From the NCBI GenBank assembly GCA_027946365.1, contig JAPEUQ010000002.1, positions 3,410,001 through 3,474,000 of the forward strand: DNA of 64,000 nucleotides, given 5' to 3'. Within the stretch, counting starts at the first letter, position 1, and every line of letters starts with the position of its first letter. The DNA comes from Kalmusia sp. IMI 367209 (Eukaryota; Ascomycota; Dothideomycetes; Pleosporales; Didymosphaeriaceae). Shown here one piece after another: positions 10,335 to 20,866 of the stretch. The position numbers and the translations under genes were made by a program. The notes under the pieces were generated by a model that did no database searches, was not told the DNA's origin, and saw only the letters and a program-made list of their open reading frames with translations.

Positions 10335-12557
10335 TCATGGGGCCTTGATTTCCTCCTCTACTACTTCCTTTTCATCAGCACCAGCGAAGAGTGTTTCTTG
10401 TGCACTCCATAGTTCTGAATAAAGCCCGGCCCGGTCTACCAACTGCTCATGTGTGCCGCTCTCAGCTACACTGCCCTCCTTTAGGACAATGATGACATCC
10501 GAGTCGTAGATAGTGCGAAGGCGATGCGCGACGAAGACCGATGTACGTTTCTTCTCCTTGAGGATGGAGTTTATATGGGTTAGGAGTGCTTGCTCTGTGT
10601 GTGTGTCTAGCGCTGAGGTCTATTGATTTCGTTAGTCATGTGCAGACATTAGATTGTGAAGAACACGTACGGCTTCATCGAAGAAAAGCAAAGGTGGGTC
10701 CTTGAGTATAAGACGAGAGACAGCTAGTCGCTGTTTCTCGCCGCCGGAGATCATCATACCGCGCTCTCCGACCATGGTGTTGTATCCGTCTGGGAAATTG
10801 CTGATAGTGTCGTGGACATGGGCGCGCCTAGCAGCCTCAACAACCTGCTCATCCGTTGCTTCCAAGTTACCATATTTGATGTTGTGCCCGATCGTATCGT
10901 TAAACAAGGGTGTATCTTGCGGTACTACACCAATGGCCTTGCGCACACTCTCCAAGCTTACATCCCGAATATCCTGCCCGTCGATGAGAATGCGTCCCTC
11001 CTGCACATCGTAATATCGAAACAGAAGGCGAAGGATCGTAGACTTTCCACAGCCGCTAGGCCCGACAATAGCCACCTTCTTCCCAGCTGGAATGGTCAAA
11101 TTGAGGTTTTTGAGGATCGGACGATCTGGGCGGTAACCGAAGGTAACGTTCTCAAATTTGAGCTCGCCGGCGGTGAGCAGCAGAGGCTTAGCATTTGGTT
11201 TGTCTTTGACATTGACGTTCACTTTCTGGAGATTGAAGAGGGTCTCCATATCGAGTAGACTCTGCCTTAGTTCTCGGTAGACGGAACCAAGAAAGTTCAA
11301 GGGCACAGAGAGCTGGAAGACTAGCTGGTTGACCATAACCAGGTCTCCAACAGTTAGATGTCCGGTTGCCACGCCATCCGCGGCGAGATACATCATAGCA
11401 GTCAAGGCACTCGAGAAAATCAAGTTCTGTCCTGAATTTAGGAAGGCTAGGGAGGTTGCGACTTTGATGGAGGCCCTCTCGTAGCCTTGGAGCGCCTTGT
11501 CATATTTGGCAACCTCGTATTTCTCGTTGTTGAAGTACTTGACGGCCTCGTAATTGATTAAGGAGTCGACTGCCACCGTGGCTGCCCTGTTATCAGCGGC
11601 GTTGGCCTGCTTTCTGAACTTGGTTCGCCATGACGTGGTTAGGATAGTGAAGGCTGTATAGGCGACCATCGTAGTGCCAGTGATGAAGGCAAATTTGGCG
11701 CCGTATTGATATGTCTAGCCATATGAGCATCGCTTAAAGTGAGTCAGAAAGTCACGCACCAGAATACCGCACACAAGCGAGATCTCCAAGGCAGTTGGTA
11801 GGACGTGGAAGACCATAGAGGTCAGCAAGAAGCTGATACCCTTGGTTCCACGGTCGATAGCTCGCGTCAAACCACCAGTCTGCCGCGACAGATGGAAACT
11901 TTGGTCAAGCCTCAGCAGATGCTCGTACACACTGCAGGCAACTTTGCGAATGGCCTTCTGAGCGACACTGGCAAACACAGCGTTGCGCAATTCCTGGAAC
12001 ACCGTAGCTCCAATACGGGTTGCACCATCTGCATCATTCAGTCACTGAGGCTTGAGCTGTTAGGGTTCATCTTACAAGCTACGATCATAGAACCTGCGAC
12101 TGTCCAAGCAGTACCTCCCAAAGCTGCGAAATCAATGTTCATGGAATCCACGATGCTCTTGAAGTAAAAGGGCACCTGCACGTTCAGCAGCTTCGCGCCC
12201 ACCAGCAGTGCCACACTCAACCCTACGCGGAATCTTGTCCCCAGGTTATCTTTCGGCCATAAATAATGCGACATCTCCTTTATAATAGCCCAGTCTGCCT
12301 TTCGCTGCTCCTTGTTGGACACGGTTTGCTCGGCCAACAAGGTAGTCGGCTTTGCCGGCTTTGCTGCGGTCGTCTTCTGTAAAGCATCTTTGGAGCCCGG
12401 TAATGGGGCGCTCGGAAGCGGCTCCTGTCCGTTGGCCGTGGACATCCTTTCTGTGCAGAGGACTCGACGTGAAAACGCGTGCGGAGAGGTAGGCGTGCTG
12501 TGGGCGGACGTGGAGGGACGGCCGGCAAACGGCGCGGGCAAGCGGGGGCACCAGCAT
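10335..12557 (-). CDS. ATM1: Mitochondrial ABC transporter Atm1 (Fe-S cluster export)
   Basis: Exons run right to left: 12076-12557, 11760-12028, 10671-11714 and 10335-10619. The body is unmistakable: [19 protein letters not shown] before the first membrane span, six-span ABC domain, GPSGCGKST (Walker A), [11 protein letters not shown] (signature) and LLFFDEA joined across the last intron to TSALD (Walker B/D-loop). Atm1 sits in the inner mitochondrial membrane and exports a glutathione-linked sulfur/iron compound for cytosolic Fe-S assembly. Oddity: the ATG at 12557 opens a presequence-like frame that is one base out of step with the body. Ignoring one base of the G5 run at 12544-12548 joins them. 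Without that, the first in-frame ATG is 12445, giving 655 aa with little targeting sequence. Diverges from AIM24. Confidence 0.92.
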
Positions 12558-12803
12558 GGCGACTTCACATGTTCAGCTACCCGGAGCTGGGGAAGTGCAA
12601 GAGAAGCCTAGGTAGGCTTTGGAAGCAAAGTGGAGGAGCAATTGTGCGCCGAGTTTCCATACGGGCAGCAGACATGCATATGGAGCTGCATGGCGTCAGA
12701 GCTTGAGAGCTTAGCGTGCTTGCGTGCCGCGCGTAGGGCTGAAGACGCCGCACATCTCCCGCGCCATCCAGAAGACCGTTGACCAAGAAAGGCATTCTGC
12801 AGA
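12558..12803. promoter_or_regulatory. Shared divergent promoter of ATM1 and AIM24
   Basis: Only 246 bp separate the two ATGs of head-to-head genes that both encode mitochondrial inner-membrane proteins. No obvious TATA box is present in either direction, as is common for housekeeping bidirectional promoters. Confidence 0.5.
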
Positions 12804-14046
12804 ATGCCCCGTCCAGCAGCCTCTCCCTGGACGAGCCTCGCGCGCGGTACAGCGCTTCGGCGCGTGCGGTGGGCGCCAGCTGTGCGGCACATCAACATCA
12901 CGGCGACGAATGCCTCGACCGAGCCTGTCCTTGACCAGCAGGTATCAGTCAGCCCGTCGGCTGAGCCTGCCCTCTCACCAGGTATGTTCATAGGTCAATT
13001 GGCTGTGTATAGAGCTAACAGAATCAGATGCACGCTTCGAAGTTGTCGGGTCGCCGTTCTCGCTCCTCTCTGTCTCCCTCGCCGCTTCACAGCAACTATA
13101 TACCCGTCGCGGGACCCTCGTAGGCCTCAGCGGCAACTCCGAAAACACTCTTTCAACTCTTTCTTTCCTTGAACCCTTCAGACGTACACCTGTGGGCATT
13201 CCCTTCCTTTACCAAAAGATCTCCTCGACGAGCCCCGTCACAGTTCTCATCTCCACCAAATCGCCCATATCGTCCATAGTCACAGTACATCTCGATGGCA
13301 GACAAGATTGGATCATTTCACAACGACAGGCATTGCTGGCATGGACAGGACAGACGTTATCTTTAAGGCCTCAATACAACGCGAGGCTTGGTCTGGCGCA
13401 TTGGGGCAACACATACATCACCGGGAGAGGGTTGCTTGCGCTCGCAGGCAGCGGACAGATCTACCAGGTGCAGCTGAAAGCGGGCGAGAGCTATGTCGCC
13501 CATCCAAGCAACGTAGTCGCCTACACCGCGTCAGCAACCCCACCGCTGCCCTTCCGCTTCAAGTCGTCGAGCATCCGCTTCCAAGTGCCCGATCTCGGTT
13601 TCGGGTCCCTTGCGCAGAACGTCCGATTCTTCAGGGTAATGAGTGAGACGGCGACATGGAGGACGCTAGCTAGTGCATATCACACACTCAAGACTTGGCT
13701 GCGGCGTTCCGTATGGGGCGATCGAGTGAGTACATTTGCCCTGGTAATGCTATTTATTTGACTGATTTGCTAGCTCTTCCTCCGGTTCGAAGGCCCCACC
13801 ACCATGTTGATCCAATCTCGCGCCTCGCGCATCAGCGATGTACTCACACTAAAGAACGTGAATGAGATAGCAGAGAGCCCGCCTGGTGCCGTTCAGGACG
13901 CAGTAACACGCAAGATTCAAGAAGAGATCAAGGAGATCGCTGACTCGACCTCCAAGACACCAATCGCATCTGCGAGCTCTGACGGTACGACAGTACGCTA
14001 TGCGACCATTCGCTCTGGGAAGGCTGAATTCGACAAGCAGTCGTGA
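12804..14046 (+). CDS. AIM24: Aim24-family mitochondrial protein
   Basis: Three exons, 12804-12981, 13028-13725 and 13774-14046, give 382 aa with phase closing at both junctions. The start, [20 protein letters not shown], is Arg/Ser/Ala-rich without acidic residues, as expected of a mitochondrial presequence. The core has the AIM24 beta-roll pattern: [19 protein letters not shown], then [31 protein letters not shown] and a final [16 protein letters not shown]. In yeast Aim24 is an inner-membrane protein linked to MICOS and cristae organisation. The C-terminal tail is Ser/Thr/Lys-rich and probably flexible. Head-to-head with ATM1. Confidence 0.85.
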
Positions 14047-14195
14047 CGTCCATAAATAGCAAGTTTCAATTTTGAAAAGCGGGCATTTTGTAGCATATTT
14101 GTACGTTATGTACTTCTCTGTACGAGTATCATCTCACAAACAATGCGCTCTCGCACTGAATGTGCTTGGCATTTTCAATTAGAGTATACCCTCAC

Positions 14196-14891
14196 TTATA
14201 CACTACCACCTTCACTCTCCTTATGCTGTTCAAGAATCGAATCCATGGCACTCTTCAACTCCGCCACCTGCTTCATCGTCTTAGCAATTTCTCCATCCAG
14301 CATCTTAAGGTGATGCTCGTGCTCTACAGTCCGTTCTAGTGCAACAAGCCACTGACTCCTCTTCTTCGCATTCTCTCTAGCTGTTGCTCTTTCATTCGCC
14401 GCACCCGTTCTCTTGTCCGCCACTAGCAGATTACTTTCCTCCTCCTCTGCCACCACCATTAAACTCCTCCCCTTAGACACACTTGCCCTGGGGTTAATTG
14501 ACTTGCGCGTGCCCCGTTCCCCTCTCCCCGCTGATGTCTCTCCAATTCTTGAATGATCGTGCTTTACGGCCTTTATTTCCCCGCCCACACCCGACTCCTC
14601 CTCACTCCCCTCCGACTCATCCTTCGGGTACTTCGTCAGCGCCTTGGTTATCGCTTTGAGGTTCGAACTTTCAAGTACGAACGCTGTGTCTAGGGGTAAG
14701 AGCGGAGCTGAGCCGCCGGAGCTTGAGGACAGTGAAAGATCGACAGAGTCATCTTGGGAGGGTGGAGTGGGCTGTGGGGGTGGTCGGCCTGATGGGTATC
14801 TGGAAGGGCCGACAGGTAGTACTGGTGCTGGTGCTGGGGTGATAGGACGATCGAATTCTAGGTTCATAGTGTGGGAGCATGAGAGGCGCAT
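14196..14891 (-). CDS. Hypothetical protein with C-terminal coiled coil
   Basis: A single open frame of 231 aa begins at a true ATG (14891). Residues 12-60 are Pro/Ser-rich (ITPAPAPVLPVGPS), the middle is Glu/Ser/Lys-rich with an acidic patch (KDESEGSEEESG), and about residues 165-225 form a likely coiled coil ending in MKQVAELKSAMDSILEQHK. The segment before the coil (NERATARENAKKRSQW) is basic, but it lacks the N-x-A-A-x-S-R spacing of bZIP factors, so I do not call it one. Family not recognised. Confidence 0.55.
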   Translation of the reverse strand: MRLSCSHTMNLEFDRPITPAPAPVLPVGPSRYPSGRPPPQPTPPSQDDSVDLSLSSSSGGSAPLLPLDTAFVLESSNLKAITKALTKYPKDESEGSEEESGVGGEIKAVKHDHSRIGETSAGRGERGTRKSINPRASVSKGRSLMVVAEEEESNLLVADKRTGAANERATARENAKKRSQWLVALERTVEHEHHLKMLDGEIAKTMKQVAELKSAMDSILEQHKESEGGSV

Positions 14892-15400
14892 ATTAGATGT
14901 CGTGAGATATGTTCAGATGAACGGGATGAGAATCATATGTTTTGGAGTTTGAAGTATAATGTAGGAATGTGTATGTTTGGGTATAGTGTGTTCAGTGTAG
15001 TTGGTAAGAGGCGTAGCGGTGTTCTTTGTGCGCTGGGTCGGACTGGATGGGACAAAGGGGGAGGATGCCGAATACGGATTGGGAGGTTCAGATGTCAAAG
15101 AGAACGGGATGACAAGAGTTTTGATATTGGCTTGAGGCGCCGAGGTGAGGAAGGGGAGCAATACTTGGTCTTCAGGTTGATGACAGTTCGATGAGTCTCT
15201 ACATATGCGGAATGTCCTCCTTAAATACCGGATGTGTCTTCTCGAAATCAGTAATTAGGGAAGGAGACGAAAACTTGGCTCTTGGAGGGTTTAGTAGACC
15301 TATTCAGAAGTTTCTAGGCTATTGAACCCATTAGGATGCATAATCCGAGCGATGAGTGTGAGAGAGGTTGTAATTGCCCCTATATATCAGAGCAATGGTT
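14892..15400. other. Intergenic region
   Basis: This 509-bp spacer includes the 5' leader of the coiled-coil gene on the left and the 3' end of the hydrolase gene on the right. No gene seen. Confidence 0.5.
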
Positions 15401-16548
15401 TCAATTGGATTTGTCGACATCGAAGCCATATTTCCGATGAACACGCTTGATGAAATCTACTGCAGTGTCGAAGGCTTCCATACGTTCCTTCTCTAATATT
15501 GACTTCGGCACTGCATTTTTGTCAGCATCATCTGCCTCAACTCACATGCATAACATCACTTACACTCCAACCACCCATGGAACCCCTTGTCCCAAACCCT
15601 CGCTTCGACCCTCTTCTCCCCAGCTCTACCGCTCCCCGATTCATTCCTCAGCCTTTCTACAAACTCCAACTGCTCATGCGCCAAAATATCCATTCCTGCG
15701 ATAATCAACAACAAATCGTCCGGCAGCATCTCCTTCCTCATAAGAAGCGTATTCAACCTCGCATCGTCCCAATCCCTCTCCCGATTCGGCCCGGCATACG
15801 CATCGTACAGCGGCATCATCCAAAAGAACGGATCCTTCTCCGGAAACCCTTCTGGCTTTGGTTTCTCCTCCGGCTTCAAGCGTAGATTGACAGGCGGACA
15901 AAACCCCATGAAACCTCTCGCGACGACCGTTCTGCCAGGCTGCGACTGCGCCGAAGCTTGCAGATACTGCGCCGTGCTCAGCGCCATATTCCCGCCCGCG
16001 GACGACCCGCCGATAGTAAGAAGCTCAGCGTCGGCCCCGAGCTCAGACGCGTGGTCGACTAGGTAGCATACGATGTCGTCCACGTCGTCGTGCGCAGCAG
16101 GGAAAGTGTATCGTGGCGCAAAACGGTACGAAATGCTGATTACTACCGCACCTACTTCCCTACATAAATAGTCGCACCAGCGAGCATCTTGTTCGGGGAA
16201 GCCGCCGACCCAACCGCCACCGTGGACATCGATGTGCAGAGGCCTTAAAACCTTTTTCCGTGTTGTTTCCCCCTTGCTCTGTCTATCGTCGGTTGACTCG
16301 CGTGTTGATGGTTGCCATATGAGACACCGCTTTAGGCCGCTACGCGTGGGGATGTATAGGACTGAAGAGCGGTTGTTGAAAAACCAAGAAGGGAAGGTGA
16401 TGGCAAGAGCGAGGAGGTTGAGTGGTTGGAGAAGGAATAAACGCCAGCGATATGTGAGCGGGAGGGTTAAGGAGAAGATAGCGTCGCAGATTGGTTGGAG
16501 AATATATGGTAGGAGAGAGATCTTAGCGCTGATGAAGTTGAGTGCCAT
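15401..16548 (-). CDS. Membrane-anchored alpha/beta hydrolase (hormone-sensitive-lipase-like)
   Basis: Two exons, 15564-16548 and 15401-15510 (transcribed right to left), give 364 aa. An N-terminal hydrophobic stretch (about residues 10-60, including LNLLALAITFPSWFF) suggests a membrane anchor. The oxyanion motif HGGGW follows in LHIDVHGGGWVGGF. The nucleophile elbow is GGSSAGG (GxSxG). The Asp is in LLIIAGMDILAHE and the His in DKGFHGWLE just before the intron. This is the layout of the alpha/beta hydrolase-3 / HSL family, whose members are carboxyl esterases acting on short acyl esters. The second exon adds 36 residues that close the fold. Substrate unknown. Confidence 0.83.
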
Positions 16549-17049
16549 GATACTTGGTTTGACTGATTTGTGTTGTTCAAATAATTGGGGCGGAAGGAAA
16601 TGGTCTTCGATGAGTAAGGGCCTAGTTGTTTCAGCTGAGCTGAGTTCGGTGTGGGAAAATAGATCATTCGTTGGGAAGTAGTGGAAGCATGTGGTCTATA
16701 AATTCACGAATATAAGAAGAATAATGCGCTTTGGATGCGCATACGAAATACGAGGTCTTGGGAAGCGGGCGGCGGTCACACACGCCGTATCGCCGCTTCC
16801 AACCCCCTTATGCCGACCATGTGCTACAGAGCCCTGACCTTAGATTCGGAAGGTGATAAAATATAAAAGAAACGATCCGGAATTCTCTTAGTATTGTCAA
16901 TATCTTAAGTTCTTATCCAAGAGGCTTATATCTAATCATCAATCGTGGTTTGTTCGAATCGTCATTTCGTAGGACAAGTTTTTTTTCAGGGGGTCTTGGA
17001 ATGGAAAATGCCTCCCATATGTTCAAACAGCCTCCAAATAACACTTAGA
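16549..17049. other. Intergenic region
   Basis: This 501-bp spacer lies between the hydrolase 5' end and the PEX7 3' end. It contains a T8 run near 16979-16986. No tRNA or gene is supported. Confidence 0.55.
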
Positions 17050-18114
17050 TCACTGCATGAGCGCCCTAGCATCCCATACAAGGACACGTTCGTCCCATCC
17101 AGTGCTCGCACACCAACCCTCGGCGCCGAAAAGACACCAATCGACGCCCGTCGCGAACTCAGTATGGCGGCCCATCCGGCCCATCTCGCGCCCGCCACCG
17201 TGCACCATGGCGTCGTCGAGCATGTTCTCTTGCCTCATATTGCCCACGCCCATAGCGCTGCCATCTGTCCATATGCGGCAGGTCATGTCGTAACTTGCAC
17301 TCAGCAGAATGTCTGACAAGTGCGGAGACCATGATACTCTTCGTACGGCATATTCGTGACCTGGCAGAACCGCAATGGGCCCTGCTTGGGGAGCGCGAAT
17401 ATCAAATGTGCGTACGAGTCGATCAACTCCAGCAGTAGCGACAATAGTATCGCGATATTTATTCCAGTCGTGGGTGAGGGCTTCGGAGGGAGGAATACCT
17501 GGTGGGGCAGCGTGACCCACGCGGGGCTTCGGCGGGGTATGGATAGGAATGTTGAGGGTAAGGTGGTTAGACGCAGACGCCGGCGTCCGCAGGTCGAAGA
17601 TGCGCAGGTGCGAGTCTGAGCTGACGCAGCTGAGGAGCGCCGGGCTGTGTGGGCTGAAGGCGGCCGAGTAGGTGCACGAGTGCGTGGGCAACGTCGTGAT
17701 GCTGGACTGCGCATTGGGATTCCAGATCTTGACCGTACCGTCCCAGCTGCTGCTCAGGAATGTGTCTTTTCCCACGAGGTTCCAGTGAACGGCAAAGACC
17801 TCGCGCGCATGTTCCTGCCACGACTGCACGGGAAACTGGTCGAGGGAGATGTCGAAGAGCTTCACCGAGCCGTCGCCGCCAGCAGTCAACAGCTGATTCT
17901 CGTGCGCTTCGCTCCATGACGTGTCAAACAGAGAATCTTGCGTGTCGAACCACTTCTCAGCGACAATGCCATTGGCAGTGAGCCCCAGTATATAGAGGCG
18001 GCCATTGCCCACGAGCCCGAAGTTGGCGGCACTGGCAACGGCAATGCGCGAATCGAAGAAGGGGGAGTATTTCACGCTGTAGCCGTTAAAGCCCTGTGTG
18101 CGGAACTCGAGCAT
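17050..18114 (-). CDS. PEX7: Peroxisomal PTS2 receptor Pex7 (WD40)
   Basis: Intronless, 354 aa from the ATG at 18114. The start MLEFRTQGFNGYSVKYSPFF followed by DSRIAVASA matches the very conserved Pex7 N-terminus, so I prefer it to the in-frame ATG at 18216, which would add 34 low-complexity residues. Repeated WD blades are visible: GGDGSVKLFDI, SSWDGTVKIWN, SSDSHLRIFDL, ATAGVDRLVRTFDI, SASYDMTCRIW and the last STGWDERVLVWD. Pex7 binds the N-terminal PTS2 signal of matrix proteins in the cytosol and delivers them to the peroxisomal docking complex. It is divergent from the AlkB gene with 215 bp between starts. Confidence 0.93.
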   Translation of the reverse strand: MLEFRTQGFNGYSVKYSPFFDSRIAVASAANFGLVGNGRLYILGLTANGIVAEKWFDTQDSLFDTSWSEAHENQLLTAGGDGSVKLFDISLDQFPVQSWQEHAREVFAVHWNLVGKDTFLSSSWDGTVKIWNPNAQSSITTLPTHSCTYSAAFSPHSPALLSCVSSDSHLRIFDLRTPASASNHLTLNIPIHTPPKPRVGHAAPPGIPPSEALTHDWNKYRDTIVATAGVDRLVRTFDIRAPQAGPIAVLPGHEYAVRRVSWSPHLSDILLSASYDMTCRIWTDGSAMGVGNMRQENMLDDAMVHGGGREMGRMGRHTEFATGVDWCLFGAEGWCASTGWDERVLVWDARALMQ

Positions 18115-18329
18115 GGTGCTGCCGGTGGGGATGTGCCCATCGTCCTCGAGAAAGTAGACGCGGTGGTGGAGAGGACGCACTTCCGAGGCACGGCCGGCGG
18201 GACGGTGGGACCACATGAAAGCACAAGCCCCCGCTCGGCCTCACGTGCATTGGCGTCAACGCGTCAGCCTTCAGGCGCGTCTTCCATTCCGATCCAATTT
18301 CGACGTGGTCCCTCTCCGACCCGGTCCCC

Positions 18330-19658
18330 ATGGATGCCTTTGTGTTGCGAAAGCGAAAGCGCGCTGGTGAGGCCCTTCCCGCCCCGCTGATTTCCCCGTC
18401 GGAGCAGCACCTGGAGGAGGAGTCGACGGACTTCAAGCTGGCCTTGCTTGCATCTTTGCACCCGAACATCGAAGAAGGAACGTTGCTGGAAGCGCTCCTT
18501 GCGTCCAACGGTGTCGTGGAACAGGCCTCGGCGGCTCTGACTGGCGATGAAAACCCATCACCCAGGAAACGATCCATGCCCTCTCACGTCGGGCATCAAT
18601 CCTCTCTCTCGGCGTATCGCATTAATTCAACCGATACTGGCCTGGCTAAGAAGACTCTCGTCAAAAAAGGCAAGACGCTTTACCTATACGCTCCTAAGGA
18701 TATCGAAGCCCATACCCCGTGTTCTATCATCCACAATTTCCTTCCACCTGAGCAAGCTGACGCACTCACCTTGGAACTGGTCAAGGAAGCCCCTTCCTAC
18801 AATAATTTGGAGTTCAAATTGTTCGATAGGGTTGTCCAGAGCCCACATACTTTCTGCTTCTATGTCAATAGTCTAGCTGAAGCCGAAGCGCAGAAAACCG
18901 AGTATATATACGATGGACGCAGGGTGGATGATGTGCGTCAGAGTACGCCTGAGATGCTTCGCGCCTGTCCACAAGTCGAAGAAGCTGTTAATCGTGAAAT
19001 TCAGCGCCGCATAAGAGATTTCTATCCAGGAGGGAAGAAGCTCAAGTATCAAACACCAAAGTCCTGGAAAGCCAACACAGCCTTTGTCAACTGTTACGAC
19101 GGTCCTAAAGAGTGTGTTGGTTATCACTCTGACCAGCTCACGTATCTCGGCCCTCGAGCGGTCATAGGCAGTCTGAGTCTCGGTGTCGCTCGGGAGTTCC
19201 GTGTGCGTAAAATCCTTGCTGAAGACGACCAGCACCGAAAGGCCGACGGGTCACTTGCAGACGCCCAGGGACAAATATCAATTCATCTGCCGCACAACTC
19301 CCTCCTTATCATGCATGCGGAGATGCAAGAAGAGTGGAAACACTCTATTGCTCCAGCTCAGGCCATCGATCCACATCCTCTTGCAGAGAATAAACGCCTC
19401 AACATCACCTACAGATATTACAAGGAGGACCTACACCCCAGGTATACGCCGAAATGCAAATGCGGGGTGCCCACTGTGCTCCGGTGTGTGACGAGGCAGA
19501 AGGAGAACCGGGGGAGGTATATGTGGATGTGTCATACGAACTATGTCCCCGGACAAGATGGCTGCTCCTTCTTCCAATGGGCCGTATTTGACGACGATGG
19601 TGAGCCACCTTGGACGGTAACACGTGAGGATAGGAAATACAACCACACACCAAGTTGA
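18330..19658 (+). CDS. AlkB-family 2OG-Fe(II) dioxygenase with CUE-like and GRF zinc-finger domains
   Basis: Intronless, 442 aa. Residues of about 30-72 (FKLALLASLHPNIEEGTLLE...) look like a CUE/UBA-type helical domain. The dioxygenase core carries the iron ligands H266 and D268 in GYHSDQL and H338 in EWKHSIAP, with the 2-oxoglutarate Arg (about R356) in NKRLNITYR. The C-terminus is a GRF-type zinc finger: CKCGVP..., then WMCHTNYVPGQDGCSFFQW, a single-strand nucleic-acid binding module. This CUE-AlkB-GRF layout is typical of fungal ALKBH2/3-like proteins that reverse alkyl damage on DNA or RNA. Substrate preference cannot be read from sequence. It diverges from PEX7. Confidence 0.88.
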   Translation: MDAFVLRKRKRAGEALPAPLISPSEQHLEEESTDFKLALLASLHPNIEEGTLLEALLASNGVVEQASAALTGDENPSPRKRSMPSHVGHQSSLSAYRINSTDTGLAKKTLVKKGKTLYLYAPKDIEAHTPCSIIHNFLPPEQADALTLELVKEAPSYNNLEFKLFDRVVQSPHTFCFYVNSLAEAEAQKTEYIYDGRRVDDVRQSTPEMLRACPQVEEAVNREIQRRIRDFYPGGKKLKYQTPKSWKANTAFVNCYDGPKECVGYHSDQLTYLGPRAVIGSLSLGVAREFRVRKILAEDDQHRKADGSLADAQGQISIHLPHNSLLIMHAEMQEEWKHSIAPAQAIDPHPLAENKRLNITYRYYKEDLHPRYTPKCKCGVPTVLRCVTRQKENRGRYMWMCHTNYVPGQDGCSFFQWAVFDDDGEPPWTVTREDRKYNHTPS

Positions 19659-20866
19659 TCTTCGTTGGCTGCAGTAGCCACTGTAACAAGGTTTTCGCAT
19701 CAGGGATATCCGATGGGCTCTCAGGGTCCACAGTCGATGCAGAGCAAGGCCCGATCAAATGCTTAGGCGACCCTGAGTGCCATGGCTCGGCTACGAGCCG
19801 ACACCATTTTGTCTTCAAGCGCGCATAGGCCCGAGTTGTCGATCCGGGGCGGATGGTGTTGAGGGGCAACCATTCAAACGCCACAGGTGGATGGTGCGCC
19901 ACTGCACCGCCTCAAAGTTCACGCCGGATGCAATTGTTGAGCGCTGGCCACACCATAGACGGGAGACAAACACGCACCGACAAAGCACGAACAACAATAT
20001 ATTCTTGGTATTGAAGTCAGCACAGGCGACTAATCATTGTGTGGCAGCTGTTTCCGAGTGCGACGCGCGGATATCGAGTGTGTACTATGTTTAGTATGGC
20101 GCGTGAGGCGAATTTATTGATATCAGTGATCGCGTGAGATGTCTCAAGACGCGAATTGACAACAACACACTGAGCGCCTACAAACAGACAGACAGATACA
20201 CGCTCCGCGGAGTAAGAGATGATAATACGGAGTTTTGACTGTTAAGATGGATATTATGGATTTGCTCGAGTTGTGCCTGGTAGGGATGCTGGCATTTCCC
20301 TCTGACAGCCGGTTCCTTGATTTCTTGGCTAGCGTCATGCTCAAAGTCCGGGGTCAAAGCTCCATCAGCCAATGCAACCCCTGTTGTGCCCTGCCGTCCA
20401 AATCGCGATTGAGTGATCTTTTCCATTATAGGACACCTCATGACGTGCGACCATCAACCTGCTTCGCGCGGAACGGAGACAGGGACAGGGACGGCAACAC
20501 GATGGATCAGGACCGTGAGACGTCGTGCTGCCCATCGGCGCGCTTCGCAGAACGTCTTCTCATCGTCCTGCGTCACACATTGTCACTTCTTGCTCAGCTG
20601 TTTGTAGCATTCTGCGTTTGTCGTGCTGCATCTGCTCAGCCTTCGCTAGTCCTATTTACATTGCATATCCGCTATTGTTTTGCATTTTCCGAGTGCAGTG
20701 CGTGCAGTTTGCCACTCCCCTGTTCATATATGCCGGCCGTTAATTCACCTGGATTCGGTATTTGAGCTCCGAAGCTGGTTTTCACACCAACGTCATTTAT
20801 ACAGGCCCGCTTTACGGGTTTAACTTCGACTGCGCGACCTTAACGGCGCGATTCCACAACGCAGCA
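19659..20866. other. 1.2-kb intergenic region and kelch-gene leader
   Basis: Short overlapping frames only. A 176-codon frame at 20235-20765 ends before the kelch gene start and has no family features; it probably lies in the 5' leader. No RNA gene seen. Confidence 0.5.

Noticed and set aside
16940..16970. TTCGAATC stretch resembling a tRNA T-loop
   Set aside because: No matching acceptor or D-arm upstream and no A-box at the right distance.
20235..20765. 176-codon frame upstream of the kelch gene
   Set aside because: Ends before the kelch ATG, has Cys/Ser-rich random composition and no motif; more likely 5' leader.
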